Below, piece after piece: positions 1 through 7,725 of a DNA stretch of 64,000 bases. A program made the translations under genes and the position numbers. Each line of letters opens with the position of its first letter. Positions within the stretch are counted from its first letter, which is position 1. The notes under the pieces are model-generated. The model was not told the DNA's origin and made no database searches. It saw only the letters and a program-made list of their open reading frames with translations. The DNA is from CBDUEF01 sp018063485 (GTDB taxonomy: Bacteria > Pseudomonadota > Alphaproteobacteria > Rhodobacterales > Rhodobacteraceae). Location: positions 1 through 64,000 of the forward strand of contig JBAOID010000037.1 in NCBI GenBank assembly GCA_037045435.1, in the 5' to 3' direction.

Positions 1-633
1 GTAGTCGGGCTCTGTCGCGTGGAGCGTCATGCGGTGGCGCTCGTTATGCGGACCCCACCACTCCACTTCGACGCCCTCGTTGCTTTGCACAGCACTCGCC
101 ACGCCGCTCTCGTTCGCCACGACGTCCAGGTAGACGCTCCCATCTCGGACCGGCTGCGCGGCATGTTGAACCGTGTCGGGGCCAGAGAACCGATGGGCCA
201 CCGTGGATGAAGTGAGGACGCCCGGCCGGAGCCGCAGGTGGTGGTCAACCATTGCAGCCGCCGCGTGGCGCCACGTCCCTTCGGGCCGCACGTCACTCCA
301 CCGGTAGGCGTACAGCCCCGCGGGGAAGCCAAGGCTCGCCGCAGCGGAACTACTGTGCAGCCACAGCTGGAAGCCGAGTGGGGTGGCCGCCAGCTGCATG
401 TCCGCGCGCGGAACCGCGATGTTCTGCCAGAACTCCCCCGCATTGGATTCGTGGCGTCCGGGGAAGAGCACCGGCCACTCCACCGTCCCATCGCGCGAGA
501 TGAACCACCCCCGGAATCCGTCGCTGGTGGCGACCACGAACTGGGTCCCGTGCCCCTGCCGTGCGTCGTCACTCGGGCTCCACTCGGGGGCGGTGGCTCG
601 CAGGCAAGCCTGCCCGTCTTGCTCTTCGGACAT
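1..633 (-). CDS. Hypothetical protein, C-terminus beyond left edge
   Basis: An open frame of 211 codons runs from ATG at 633 to the first base of the window with no stop, so the C-terminus is missing. The translation has a natural amino-acid mix, with Trp, Phe and Tyr spread through it (for example GWFISRDGTVEWPVLFPG near residue 45 and VEWWGPHNERHRM near the edge). Competing frames are rich in Arg, Ser and Pro, as expected of shadows. No family is recognised, and there is no signal peptide or membrane segment. The frame stays open upstream of 633, so the start is uncertain. It is transcribed divergently from the toxin-antitoxin pair that begins at 763. Confidence 0.5.
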   Translation of the reverse strand, partial: MSEEQDGQACLRATAPEWSPSDDARQGHGTQFVVATSDGFRGWFISRDGTVEWPVLFPGRHESNAGEFWQNIAVPRADMQLAATPLGFQLWLHSSSAAASLGFPAGLYAYRWSDVRPEGTWRHAAAAMVDHHLRLRPGVLTSSTVAHRFSGPDTVQHAAQPVRDGSVYLDVVANESGVASAVQSNEGVEVEWWGPHNERHRMTLHATEPDY

Positions 634-762
634 GTTCCGGCGCGCCGGCCTCCGCGAACTCTCGCAGCTGACGCAGGACTTTGGGGGGTACGACGGCGAG
701 CTGAAGTAGGCGCGGGCGGGGCTGTGGCCCCGCGACCTCCGTCGCGGTAGAATCTGGCCATC

Positions 763-1002
763 ATGCAGCGAGCCATCATCGTGCGCGGGCGGCTGGTCGG
801 CTCACGCCGTATCGATCCCGACGAGGCCCTGGAGGACGTGTCCGGCGACGTCGAGGTGGTGGTGCGCAGCATTGAGCCCACTAACGCGGTTCCCAAGAGC
901 AGGTTACTGGACGTGATTCGTGGGCTCCCCGCCGGAACCCGCACGAAAGAGGACATCGACGCTCAGCTGGCGGAAGAGCGCTCGTCCTGGGGCGATCGGT
1001 GA
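763..1002 (+). CDS. VapB-like antitoxin of a type II toxin-antitoxin pair
   Basis: This 79-residue protein starts with a short beta-rich segment (MQRAIIVRGRLVGSRRIDPDE) and ends in an acidic tail (KEDIDAQLAEERSSW). That is the usual plan of small antitoxins, where an N-terminal DNA-binding or dimerising part is followed by a C-terminal toxin-masking part. Its stop overlaps the GTG start of the PIN-domain toxin by four bases (GTGA), implying translational coupling. The antitoxin assignment rests mainly on this arrangement, because the sequence is not close to a named subfamily I can identify. Such pairs usually autoregulate their promoter, which would lie in 700-762. Confidence 0.65.
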   Translation: MQRAIIVRGRLVGSRRIDPDEALEDVSGDVEVVVRSIEPTNAVPKSRLLDVIRGLPAGTRTKEDIDAQLAEERSSWGDR

Positions 1003-1409
1003 CTCGACTGGCGCTGGATACATCGGCGCTCATCTATTTGGTCGAGGGCTCACCCGGCGTTCGGAACCAGCTGGCACAGCGGATTGGTGCTGCGCTCGCG
1101 TCGCCGCGCGGAGCTGTGCTCGCCTCGCGGCTCGTTCGACTCGAGTGCCGTGTGAAGCCGTTGCGTGACGGGAACACTGCGCTGCTGGACAAGTACGACG
1201 CGCTGTTCGGGTCCGAGGAGTTCATGCTGGCCGACGTCACGCCCGCAGTGCTCGACCGTGCGACGGAGCTCCGAGCGCGCCACGGTTTCAAGACCCCAGA
1301 TGCTATCCATCTTGCGAGTGCCATCGAGGTGGGCGCAGACCACTTTCTGACCGGCGATGCGAACCTCGCCAAGTGTCCAGATCTCAACGTGGAGGTCTAC
1401 GCGCCCTAG
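999..1409 (+). CDS. vapC: PIN-domain ribonuclease toxin (VapC family)
   Basis: This is a 136-residue PIN-domain protein. The acidic residues expected of the Mg2+-dependent RNase site are visible: Asp in LDTSALIYLVE (near residue 7), Glu in RLVRLECRVKP (near 49) and Asp in KTPDAIHLASA followed by FLTGDANLAK (near 100 and 118). VapC toxins cleave specific tRNA or rRNA sites when not bound by their antitoxin. The start is the GTG at 999 overlapping the upstream antitoxin stop. The stop TAG at 1407 overlaps a minus-strand stop in the same CTAG. The RNA target cannot be inferred from sequence. Confidence 0.85.
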   Translation: MTRLALDTSALIYLVEGSPGVRNQLAQRIGAALASPRGAVLASRLVRLECRVKPLRDGNTALLDKYDALFGSEEFMLADVTPAVLDRATELRARHGFKTPDAIHLASAIEVGADHFLTGDANLAKCPDLNVEVYAP

Positions 1410-1641
1410 CTGCTGGCGAGGTAGCCTCGGAGGAGCGCCACGTTGGTGGGATAGGCGTCGTGGTCCCACCTGTACTGCATTGCCGTGCTGGTGATGACCA
1501 TCACGTCGCTGCGCACCCTGTTTGGCGGTGGATTCCTCCACCGTCGGCAGCCGCCCCACGTGGGGTCCTTCTCGGGACCGGTTGTCTCCGAGAACGGCGC
1601 GGGAATCCCACGTCGCCCGACCACGTTCGGTCACTGCCACC
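1410..1641. other. No confident gene; possible minus-strand gene remnant
   Basis: Between the toxin and the IS-flanking ORF there is no clear plus-strand gene. On the minus strand a frame ends at 1406 with a plausible C-terminal stretch (VMVITSTAMQYRWDHDAYP and following residues). Upstream of about 1510 the frame turns into Arg/Pro-rich low-quality translation without a convincing start. It may be the 3' remnant of a gene broken near 1500-1640, or chance. Confidence 0.25.
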
Positions 1642-1794
1642 ATGGCGGAACACGACCTGCCCGACCGCGAGCCTGACTCCCGAGTTCCGTTCGCGCTCGC
1701 GGCAGCGATCCTCGCTGGTGGTGGTTCCGTCTTCGTGCTGGGGATCCTTTGCGCGCGACGCGCCATCGTGACCACCTGGATCGGCGCATCGTGA
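1642..1794 (+). pseudogene. Possible membrane-protein gene cut by the IS21-type element
   Basis: A frame from ATG 1642 begins MAEHDLPDREPDSRVP and continues into a clear hydrophobic helix (residues ~17-39, FALAAAILAGGGSVFVLGIL). It then reads eight codons into the repeated IS end and stops at 1792-1794. A charged N-terminus, one transmembrane helix and then abrupt entry into the IS repeats look like an open reading frame truncated by insertion. No Shine-Dalgarno sequence is obvious, so the start is uncertain. The remainder of the gene is not present, because the other end of the element is lost at the 3.06-kb junction. Confidence 0.3.
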
Positions 1795-1938
1795 CCACCT
1801 GAGATCGGCGCATCGTGACCGCCAAGATCGGCATCGTGACCACCTGGATCGGCATCGTGACCAGGTAGATCGGGATGGTGATCGCGTGGATCGGCATCGT
1901 GACCACCTGGATCACGATGGTGACCACGGGGGTCACGG
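1764..1938. repeat. Eight imperfect ~21-23 bp tandem repeats at IS end
   Basis: Eight head-to-tail copies of a unit close to GCATCGTGACCACCTGGATC occupy this stretch, with unit length varying from 20 to 24 bases and two degenerate copies in the middle. They lie directly upstream of istA. Members of the IS21 family are known to carry multiple repeated sequences at their ends that include the terminal inverted repeat and probably bind the transposase. The repeats contain no unique spacers, so this is not a CRISPR array. Confidence 0.8.
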
Positions 1939-3066
1939 CGGGGTGCTGACCGGCGAGCGAGGATCATCCTCGGCGCCGAGGCAGTCGAGCGACGTCAGGT
2001 CGAGCAGGGAGTCACTGGCCTCGAAGGAGGCCGAGATGGCGACTGAGCGACTGGTCATGCGAAACGTAAAAGAGATTCTGCGGGCGAAGTGGGAGCTGGG
2101 GCTCTCGAACCGCCAAACGGCCAAGAGCGCACGCGTGAGCCCGGCGTCGGTGGTGAACGTGGTGCGGCGCGCGAGATCGGCGGGGCTCAACACCTATGCG
2201 GAGGTCGTCGCGCTCGACGAGGCTGACCTCGAGGTGCGCCTGTACGCGGACGACGGATCTGGGGCGGCGTTCCCACGAGTCGAGCCGGACTGCGCGTGGA
2301 TCCATCGAGAGCGCGTGAGGCCGGGCGTGACGCTGGACCTGCTCCACCAGGAGTACCTGGTTCAGTACCCGGGCGGGCTCCAGTACACGGCGTTCTGCGA
2401 GCGCTATCGCGCCTTCCTGAAGCGCCGGCAGCTCTCCATGCGGCAGCATCACGTCGCAGGCGACAAGGTGTTCGTGGACTACTCCGGCAAGAGGCCGCAG
2501 CTCGTCGATCGAGCCACGGGCGAGGTGCGCGATGTCGAGCTCTTCGTGGCCGTGCTCGGTGCCTCCAACTACTCGTTCGCAGAGGCCACGCACACACAGC
2601 GAGTGCACGACTTCGTGGGGTCGCACGTTCGGGCGTTCGCGTTCTTTGAGGGCGTCGGCCGCGCGGTGGTGCCCGACAACCTGAAGAGCGGCGTCACGCG
2701 CGCATGCATCTACGAGCCCACGATCCAGCGCAGCTATCAGCACATGGCCGAGCACTACGGAACGGCCATCCTCCCCGCACGGGCGCGGAAGCCACGCGAC
2801 AAGGCGAAGGTCGAGGGAGCCGTGCGAATCGTTCAGCGATGGGTCCTCGGCCGCTTGCGCAACCGCGTCTTCCATTCGCTCACCGACCTCAACGCCGCCA
2901 TCCGCGAGTGCGTCGATGACCTGAATCGCAGGCGCATGCGCACCTACGGCAAGAGCCGCCTCGAGATGTTCGAGGCGTTCGAGCGAGCGACGCTGCTCCC
3001 GCTGCCGCGCGACCACTTCGAGATCACGGAGTGGAAGAAGGCCAAGGTGAACATCGACTGGCGCTG
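1764..3066 (+). mobile_element. IS21-family insertion sequence, right part missing
   Basis: The element comprises the repeated left end and a 5' portion of istA. The remainder of istA, the helper ATPase gene istB and the right inverted repeat are all missing, because the sequence changes to azlC near 3,058-3,066. The exact outer boundary is not determined. It is placed at the first repeat unit, where a TG-starting end (TGACCACCTGG) is plausible. As it stands the copy could not transpose. Confidence 0.75.
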
Positions 3067-3073
3067 GCGTTGA
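2036..3073 (+). pseudogene. istA: IstA transposase, C-terminally truncated
   Basis: IstA is the DDE recombinase of IS21-family elements and works with the IstB ATPase. ATG 2036 is preceded by AAGGAGG with a good spacing. The N-terminal helix-turn-helix is at residues ~5-50 (VKEILRAKWELGLSNRQTA). DDE residues are visible in VFVDYSG (D near 147), VVPDNLKSG (D near 211) and KAKVEGAV (E near 262). Homologues are around 500 residues. Here 345 codons are present, and the last authentic residues are EWKKAKVNID, just before the beta-barrel-like C-terminal region. The final few codons and the stop belong to the joined azlC sequence. istB is absent. Confidence 0.85.
3052..3070. other. Junction between two unrelated sequences
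   Basis: Left of this point the plus strand encodes IstA, and right of it encodes the middle of AzlC, both on the plus strand and both cut within conserved regions. The repeated GCGCTGGCG/GGCGCTGG tract at the join could be microhomology. Nothing resembling an IS right end or target-site duplication is present. Confidence 0.7.
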
Positions 3074-3593
3074 TCAGCAGCGGCGCGCCGTTGTTGGTGG
3101 CGGCGTTTACGCTGGTGGCGATGAACTTGCGGCATCTGCTCTATGGCCCGGCGCTGATCAAGCGGGTGGGCAAGGCGGCCAGCACGCGACATGCCTGGGC
3201 CTGGGCCTTTGGGCTGACCGATGAAGTGTTTGGGGCAGCCTTGGGCGCGATGGCGCGGGGGCGGGTCGGCTATTCGGAACCGTTCATGTTTGGTTTGACC
3301 GGCGGGGCCTATGCGGCCTGGCTTTCGGGCACGGCTTTGGGAGCCTATGCCGGCGGGGCGGCGCTGGCGAATTGGCCGGTGCTGGCGGCGGCCCTGGGGT
3401 TCATGTTGCCCGCGCTGTTTCTGGCGCTATTGCTTGTCGATCCTGTCACGGGCGCAATTGCCGGCGATTGCGGTGGCGGTGGCAGCGACGGTGCTGGTGA
3501 CGCTGGCGTGGTCGGGTACGGCGGGGAATTTTGGCGGGGATGATCGCGGGGGCTTTGGCTGGGGTGATCTGGGGAAAACCTGATGCGGGCTGA
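3058..3593 (+). pseudogene. azlC: AzlC branched-chain amino acid exporter, 5' truncated, two frameshifts
   Basis: AzlC is the large membrane subunit of the AzlCD branched-chain amino acid exporter. The preserved part starts at LALISSGAPLLVAAFTLVAM and includes the family signature NLRHLLYG. The N-terminal ~60-70 residues are missing at the junction. Two single-base insertions break the frame, near 3,440-3,450 (after LLLVDP) and near 3,527 (between SGTAG and ILAGMIAG). Removing both gives a 177-residue hydrophobic C-terminal portion ending at TGA 3591. That end overlaps the azlD start by 11 bases, the usual azlCD arrangement. The overlap supports the repaired frame. Confidence 0.8.
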
Positions 3594-3906
3594 GATTCTG
3601 ACGCTGGCCCTGATCGTGGGCGTTTGCACCTGGGCATTTCGGTTTTTTCCAACGCGGATGGATGTCTCGGCGCTGCCCGAGAAAGGGGCCTTGGCGCGGT
3701 TTTTGGCTTCCACCGGGCCTGCGGCGATAGCGACCCTGTTTGTCGCGTCGGTTCTGCCGGAAATCACGCGGGGCAAGCCTTTGGGGCCGTTTGCTTTGGG
3801 CAGTTTGGCGATTTTGGCGGTCTATTGGCTAACGCGCTCGGTTGTGGGGGCGACCTTGGCCGGATCGGTGGCGTTTGGGGTGGCTTTGGCGATTCTTGGG
3901 CGGTGA
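3583..3906 (+). CDS. azlD: AzlD branched-chain amino acid transport subunit
   Basis: This 107-residue protein has four hydrophobic segments (residues ~5-22, 38-60, 68-85, 88-105), matching the AzlD family (DUF/PF05437). The FRFFPTR motif at ~19-25 follows the first helix. AzlD is the small partner of AzlC in an inner-membrane exporter of branched-chain amino acids or related compounds. It overlaps the repaired azlC reading frame by 11 bases. The gene itself is intact, but its partner lacks its 5' end in this assembly. Confidence 0.88.
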   Translation: MRAEILTLALIVGVCTWAFRFFPTRMDVSALPEKGALARFLASTGPAAIATLFVASVLPEITRGKPLGPFALGSLAILAVYWLTRSVVGATLAGSVAFGVALAILGR

Positions 3907-3966
3907 GGCTTGCGTTTGGGCCGTGGCATCCCGATATATCGTGAAATATGAATGTATGAGGGTGCC

Positions 3967-4407
3967 ATGGCCGAAGCTGTGAAACTGAGCTGCGCCACTT
4001 GTGGCCAGATGAACCGGGTGCCGGTGGCGAAATTGGCCGAGGCACCGAAATGCGGTTCCTGTGGTGAGCCTTTGGTCAGCGGCAAGGTGATCGAGTTTGA
4101 TCCGGCAGCGCATGACAAGGCGGTGCGCGGCGACGAGTTGCCGCTGCTGGTGGATTATTGGGCACCGTGGTGCGGGCCGTGCAAGATGATGGCGCCCGAG
4201 TTTGCCAAAGCGGCGCGCAGTCTTGCACCGGGGGTGCGGCTGGCCAAGCTGAACACCTAAGACCATCCCGAGATCGCCAGCCGGGCACGGATTCAGGGCA
4301 TCCCGGCGCTGATCCTGTATAGGGGTGGTCGCGAGGTGGCGCGGCTGGCCGGAGCACGACCAGAGCGCGACATTTTGGCCTTTGTGCAAAGCCATACCGG
4401 GGCTTGA
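3967..4407 (+). CDS. trxC: Thioredoxin 2 (TrxC), with in-frame TAA at 4258
   Basis: TrxC is a cytosolic thiol-disulfide oxidoreductase with an N-terminal zinc ribbon. The ribbon is visible as CATC (residues ~9-12) and CGSC (~32-35), and the active site WCGPC lies near residue 73. The frame continues in homology over the whole length to TGA 4405 (IQGIPALILYRGG near the end), but codon 98 is TAA where homologues have Gln (NTQDHPE-like context). A single C-to-T change explains it. With the stop the product would lack the cis-Pro loop (GIPAL) and be inactive. The start is ATG 3967 (MAEAVKLSC); an in-frame ATG at 3952 is the alternative. Confidence 0.85.
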
Positions 4408-4442
4408 CGCCGCGGGCCGCTTGCGCGATTTTCGCAGCAGCC

Positions 4443-4518
<76 letters not shown>

Positions 4519-4529
4519 ATCCCCTCTGT

Positions 4530-5446
4530 TTACACCAGCAATTCAATGCGCGCGCCGTCGAAACCTTTGATCGCGGTTTCGATCTCGGCGCGGGTTTGCA
4601 TCAGGCAGGCGGCGGTCGAGAGCGCATCGGCCACTGCCGCCGTTGGGGCGGAAAGCGTGACCAATTGCCAGGTGGCGGGGGCGGGCTGGCCGGTGGCGGG
4701 ATCGAAGATATGGCCGATCTTGCCTGCCGCATCCAAGAGGGTGCCGCGCGGGCTTGACGAGGCCAGCGCACGATTTTGCAGGTTGACTTGCCCGCCTGAT
4801 GTCAGGTGAACCGGCCAGGCGCCGCCACCGGGTTGGCCACCAAGGGCGTGAAACTCACCGGTATTGATCAGGATGTCGGTCAGGCCTTTGGCGCGGAATA
4901 GCGTGGCGATCTGGTCAGCGATGAAACCTTGGGCAATGCCGTTCAGCGTAAGGGCCATGCCGGGGCGCAGGGTGATCTTTTCCGAACCATAGCTGACGCC
5001 TTGCCAGCCGGTATTGGCCATGGTCGCGGTCAGATCAGCGGGGGTGGGCGTGGTGCCTGCGGCCAGATGGCTGGCGTAAAGCGTCCAGAGCGGCTGCACC
5101 GTGGGATCAAAGCGGCCTGCGGTGGCGGTATGCGCGCGATTGCACAGGGCGAGGCATTCGAGCAGTTCGAAAGGCGGCGCGTCGAGTGTGCTGCTGGCGT
5201 TCAACCGCATCAGCGCCAGAGTTCGGGACGGTAAAGGCTGAAGATCTGCTCAAGCCGGCTAATCTCGGCCACGGCTTCGGCGGTGATTTCGGCGGCTTGG
5301 GGGTGGGCGATCAGGATGCGTGCTTCGGCTCCCAAGGCGATGCCGCGCCATTCGTAAAGATCGGCGGCCATGGCGGGGCGCAGGGCAAGGCCTGCGGTCA
5401 GGCCTGCGGACAGCGAAAGGAAACGGCGGCGGGAAAGGGTGGGCAT
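4530..5446 (-). CDS. nosX: NosX, FAD:protein FMN transferase (ApbE family), frameshifted
   Basis: NosX is the ApbE-type flavin transferase that attaches FMN covalently to NosR. The start ATG 5446 gives MPTLSRRRFLSLSAGL, a Tat-type signal for periplasmic export. ApbE features follow: LYRPEL/ALMRLN near residue 75, GRFDPTVQPLW near 115, LNGIAQGFIAD near 170 and DALSTAACLM near 280. The frame breaks near 5,216. Dropping two bases (CT) restores YRPELALMRLN, which aligns without gaps to homologues and gives 304 residues. It is the last gene of the nos operon, one base after nosL. Confidence 0.87.
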
Positions 5447-5447
5447 G

Positions 5448-6011
5448 TCAGCCTCCAGCTTTGGGGGAAAGGGCGCGCAGACGGGTGGAATAATCGGGAT
5501 CATCGGCGTCGGAATTGGTTTCGGGCGCGGTGAAAACATCGGCATCGGGAATGTCGGCGAGGTTCATCACCGTGCCGCCATGGGCGAGGGTGAAATCACG
5601 GGCCTTGGCGGGATCGGTGAAGGGGATCAGTTCGGGCGCGTCCATCCCGCCCATCATGTTCGAGCCGACCACGAACACCACCTTGTCGATCAGCACCCAA
5701 TTGCCGGTGCCGGGATTGCTCCAGCTTGGGGCCGCGCCCATGTCGTTGACATAGGTGGCAAGGATACGGTGGCTTTGCTCGGGCAGGCGCAGATAGGCCA
5801 CGACATCGCGGACCTGGCTGAAGAACAGCGGCGCGCCGGGCAGGCCCTCAAGATGGATCTGGCCCTTGGGGCCAGGATGTTCAAGCACATTCATCTGGCA
5901 GAAATGGCCAACGGTTTGGGCTGTCATCTCAAGCGGTTGCGGGATCGCGGCGGTTTCGTCGCGACAGGCGGGCAGGGCGAGCAAGAGCAAGATCAAAAGC
6001 GGGCGGATCAT
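5448..6011 (-). CDS. nosL: NosL copper-binding lipoprotein
   Basis: NosL is a periplasmic lipoprotein that binds Cu(I) and takes part in assembling the NosZ copper centres. The start ATG 6011 overlaps the nosY stop as ATGA and gives MIRPLLILLLLALPAC, a lipoprotein signal with Cys16 as lipidation site. The family motifs CQMNVLEHPGPKGQI (near 40) and SNMMGGMDAPELIPF (near 115) carry the Cys/Met ligands. Length is 187 residues, typical for NosL. Confidence 0.92.
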   Translation of the reverse strand: MIRPLLILLLLALPACRDETAAIPQPLEMTAQTVGHFCQMNVLEHPGPKGQIHLEGLPGAPLFFSQVRDVVAYLRLPEQSHRILATYVNDMGAAPSWSNPGTGNWVLIDKVVFVVGSNMMGGMDAPELIPFTDPAKARDFTLAHGGTVMNLADIPDADVFTAPETNSDADDPDYSTRLRALSPKAGG

Positions 6012-6829
6012 GGGACCACCTTTCTGAACGCGGCGGTGGCAAGGCCAAGGGCGAGGATAGGCCAGATCAGCAAGGATGCCAGCGATTGCCACACCGGGAT
6101 GGTTTGCGCCGCCCCGGCCACGCCAGCAGCGGCGGCGGTGGCTTGGGAGGCTGACAGGTTAAAGAGGCGGAATGCATCGGCGGGGTTGGCGAGCAGGGCA
6201 TAGGGGAACACATGCAGGGTGAAAGCCCCGCCATTGTCGGCCACCACTGCAGCCAGAAGGCCCAGATCGTAGAGGACGATCAGCACCAGCCAAAGGCCGA
6301 TGGCGAGGCCGGCCGCACCCGAAGGACGGCGAGACAGGGCCGAAATCGCATAGCCCGCGCCAAGGAACGTCGCCCCCAGCACAAGCGACGACCATGTGAG
6401 CCGCCAGAGGGCAGGCAGACCTGTCATTGCATTGCTGTCCACACTCAGCGCGGCGATTGCGGCGACGCCGTAGCCTGCGGCGACGGCCAGCGCGAGGATG
6501 GCCAGATGGGCAAGTAGTTTGCCGATCAGCACCTCTGCCCGGCCTATCGGATAGGTGAGGAGGAGCGGCAGGGTGCCGCGCTCAACTTCGCCCGCGACGG
6601 CATCAAAGGAAATCAGCAGGGCGACGAGCGGCACCAGATAGACCGATAGGCTGGTCAGGCTGGCGACGGTGACCGAGAGCCGATCTACCCCAAGTGCGCC
6701 CGAGGGCGCAGAGCCAGCGGCGGACAGCACCAGCGAAAACAGCACCATCATTGCCATGGCGATGCTTACCCAACGGTTGCGCAGAGCGATGCGAAATTCG
6801 GCCCCGGCGGTGGCGAGGATGCGGTTCAT
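6008..6829 (-). CDS. nosY: NosY, ABC transporter permease for NosZ maturation
   Basis: NosY is the membrane-spanning partner of the NosF ATPase; the NosDFY complex is required for CuZ cluster biogenesis. The 273-residue sequence has about six hydrophobic helices (for example residues 20-40, 55-75, 100-135, 145-165, 180-200, 245-265) and the ABC-2 permease segment DAVAGEVERGTLPLLLTYP near residue 75-95. It starts four bases inside the end of nosF (ATGA-type overlap) and ends overlapping nosL. The frame is intact. Confidence 0.93.
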   Translation of the reverse strand: MNRILATAGAEFRIALRNRWVSIAMAMMVLFSLVLSAAGSAPSGALGVDRLSVTVASLTSLSVYLVPLVALLISFDAVAGEVERGTLPLLLTYPIGRAEVLIGKLLAHLAILALAVAAGYGVAAIAALSVDSNAMTGLPALWRLTWSSLVLGATFLGAGYAISALSRRPSGAAGLAIGLWLVLIVLYDLGLLAAVVADNGGAFTLHVFPYALLANPADAFRLFNLSASQATAAAAGVAGAAQTIPVWQSLASLLIWPILALGLATAAFRKVVP

Positions 6830-7725
6830 TGCCCGTCCCTCCGGCTGAAATGACTGTAGATGTCTTCAAGGCTGGGGGGCAGCACCTCAAGATCGGCGAT
6901 GTCCGCGCCCATGGCAGTGATCTGCGACAGCAGGGCCAGCTTTTCATCCTGCGCGCAGGTGAGCGACAAGATGCCGCCATCGCCGAGCGTGGCTGCTGGC
7001 AGGGCCGCGCGCAGCCGGTCAGTTGCGCCAGCACGGGGCAGGATCTGCAGCGCCACCGGCAGGGCGGCGCGGCGGCGCAGATCGGGCAGCGAGCCTTCGG
7101 CGACGAGTGCGCCTTTGGACAGGATCAGGATACGGTCGGTGCGAGCTTCAACCTCGGTCAGCGCGTGCGACGACAGCAGGATCGAGGCGCCGGTAGCGGC
7201 AAGCCCATCGAGAAGCGTATAGAAATCGCGGCGGGACACCGGATCGAGGCCCGATGTGGGTTCGTCCAGCACCAGCAGTTTCGGGGTGCCGATCAGGCTT
7301 TGCGCAAGGCCGACGCGCTGACGCATCCCCTTGGAATAGGTGCCGATGCGGCGCTTGGCGGCGGCGGAAAGGCCGACGCGCTCTAACAGCTCCATCGCCT
7401 TGGCGGGGTTTTCGCCGCGCAGGGACAGGTAATAGCGGATTTGCTCCAGCCCGCTTAGTGCCGGGTGAAAGGCCACGTTTTCAGGTAGATAGGCGGTTGC
7501 CCCGCGCGCCACTGGGCCGCCGGGGGCATCGCCTGCCACGGAAATCTCGCCTGAATCATAGGGGATCAAGCCAAGGATGATCTTCATCATCGTGGATTTG
7601 CCCGCGCCGTTATGGCCCAAGAGCGCCACCCGTTCACCGGGAGCGACCGTCAGGGAAACCCCGCTCAGAGCAGCAACGCCCTGATAGGTTTTAGTGAGTT
7701 TGTTCAGCGTCAATGTCAGCGTCAT
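6826..7725 (-). CDS. nosF: NosF, ABC ATPase for NosZ maturation
   Basis: NosF powers the NosDFY complex. The 299-residue protein shows Walker A LLGHNGAGKSTMMK (~33-46), the signature segment YSKGMRQRVGLAQ (~133-145), Walker B LLVLDEPTSGLDP (~155-167) and a switch His in LLSSHALTE (~187). The C-terminal ~90 residues form the usual regulatory tail. The chosen ATG 7725 overlaps the 3' end of nosD by 35 bases. A later start would shorten the overlap but remove the first strand (LTLNKLTKTYQG), so the long form is preferred. Confidence 0.93.
   Translation of the reverse strand: MTLTLTLNKLTKTYQGVAALSGVSLTVAPGERVALLGHNGAGKSTMMKIILGLIPYDSGEISVAGDAPGGPVARGATAYLPENVAFHPALSGLEQIRYYLSLRGENPAKAMELLERVGLSAAAKRRIGTYSKGMRQRVGLAQSLIGTPKLLVLDEPTSGLDPVSRRDFYTLLDGLAATGASILLSSHALTEVEARTDRILILSKGALVAEGSLPDLRRRAALPVALQILPRAGATDRLRAALPAATLGDGGILSLTCAQDEKLALLSQITAMGADIADLEVLPPSLEDIYSHFSRRDGQ

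Noticed and set aside
1631..1936. Minus-strand frame with a repeating V-V-T-M-P-I pattern
   Set aside because: The peptide repetition simply reflects the ~21-bp tandem DNA repeats at the IS end; no start signal and no known repeat protein.
1764..1938. CRISPR array
   Set aside because: Units are directly adjacent with no unique spacers, and no cas gene is in the window.
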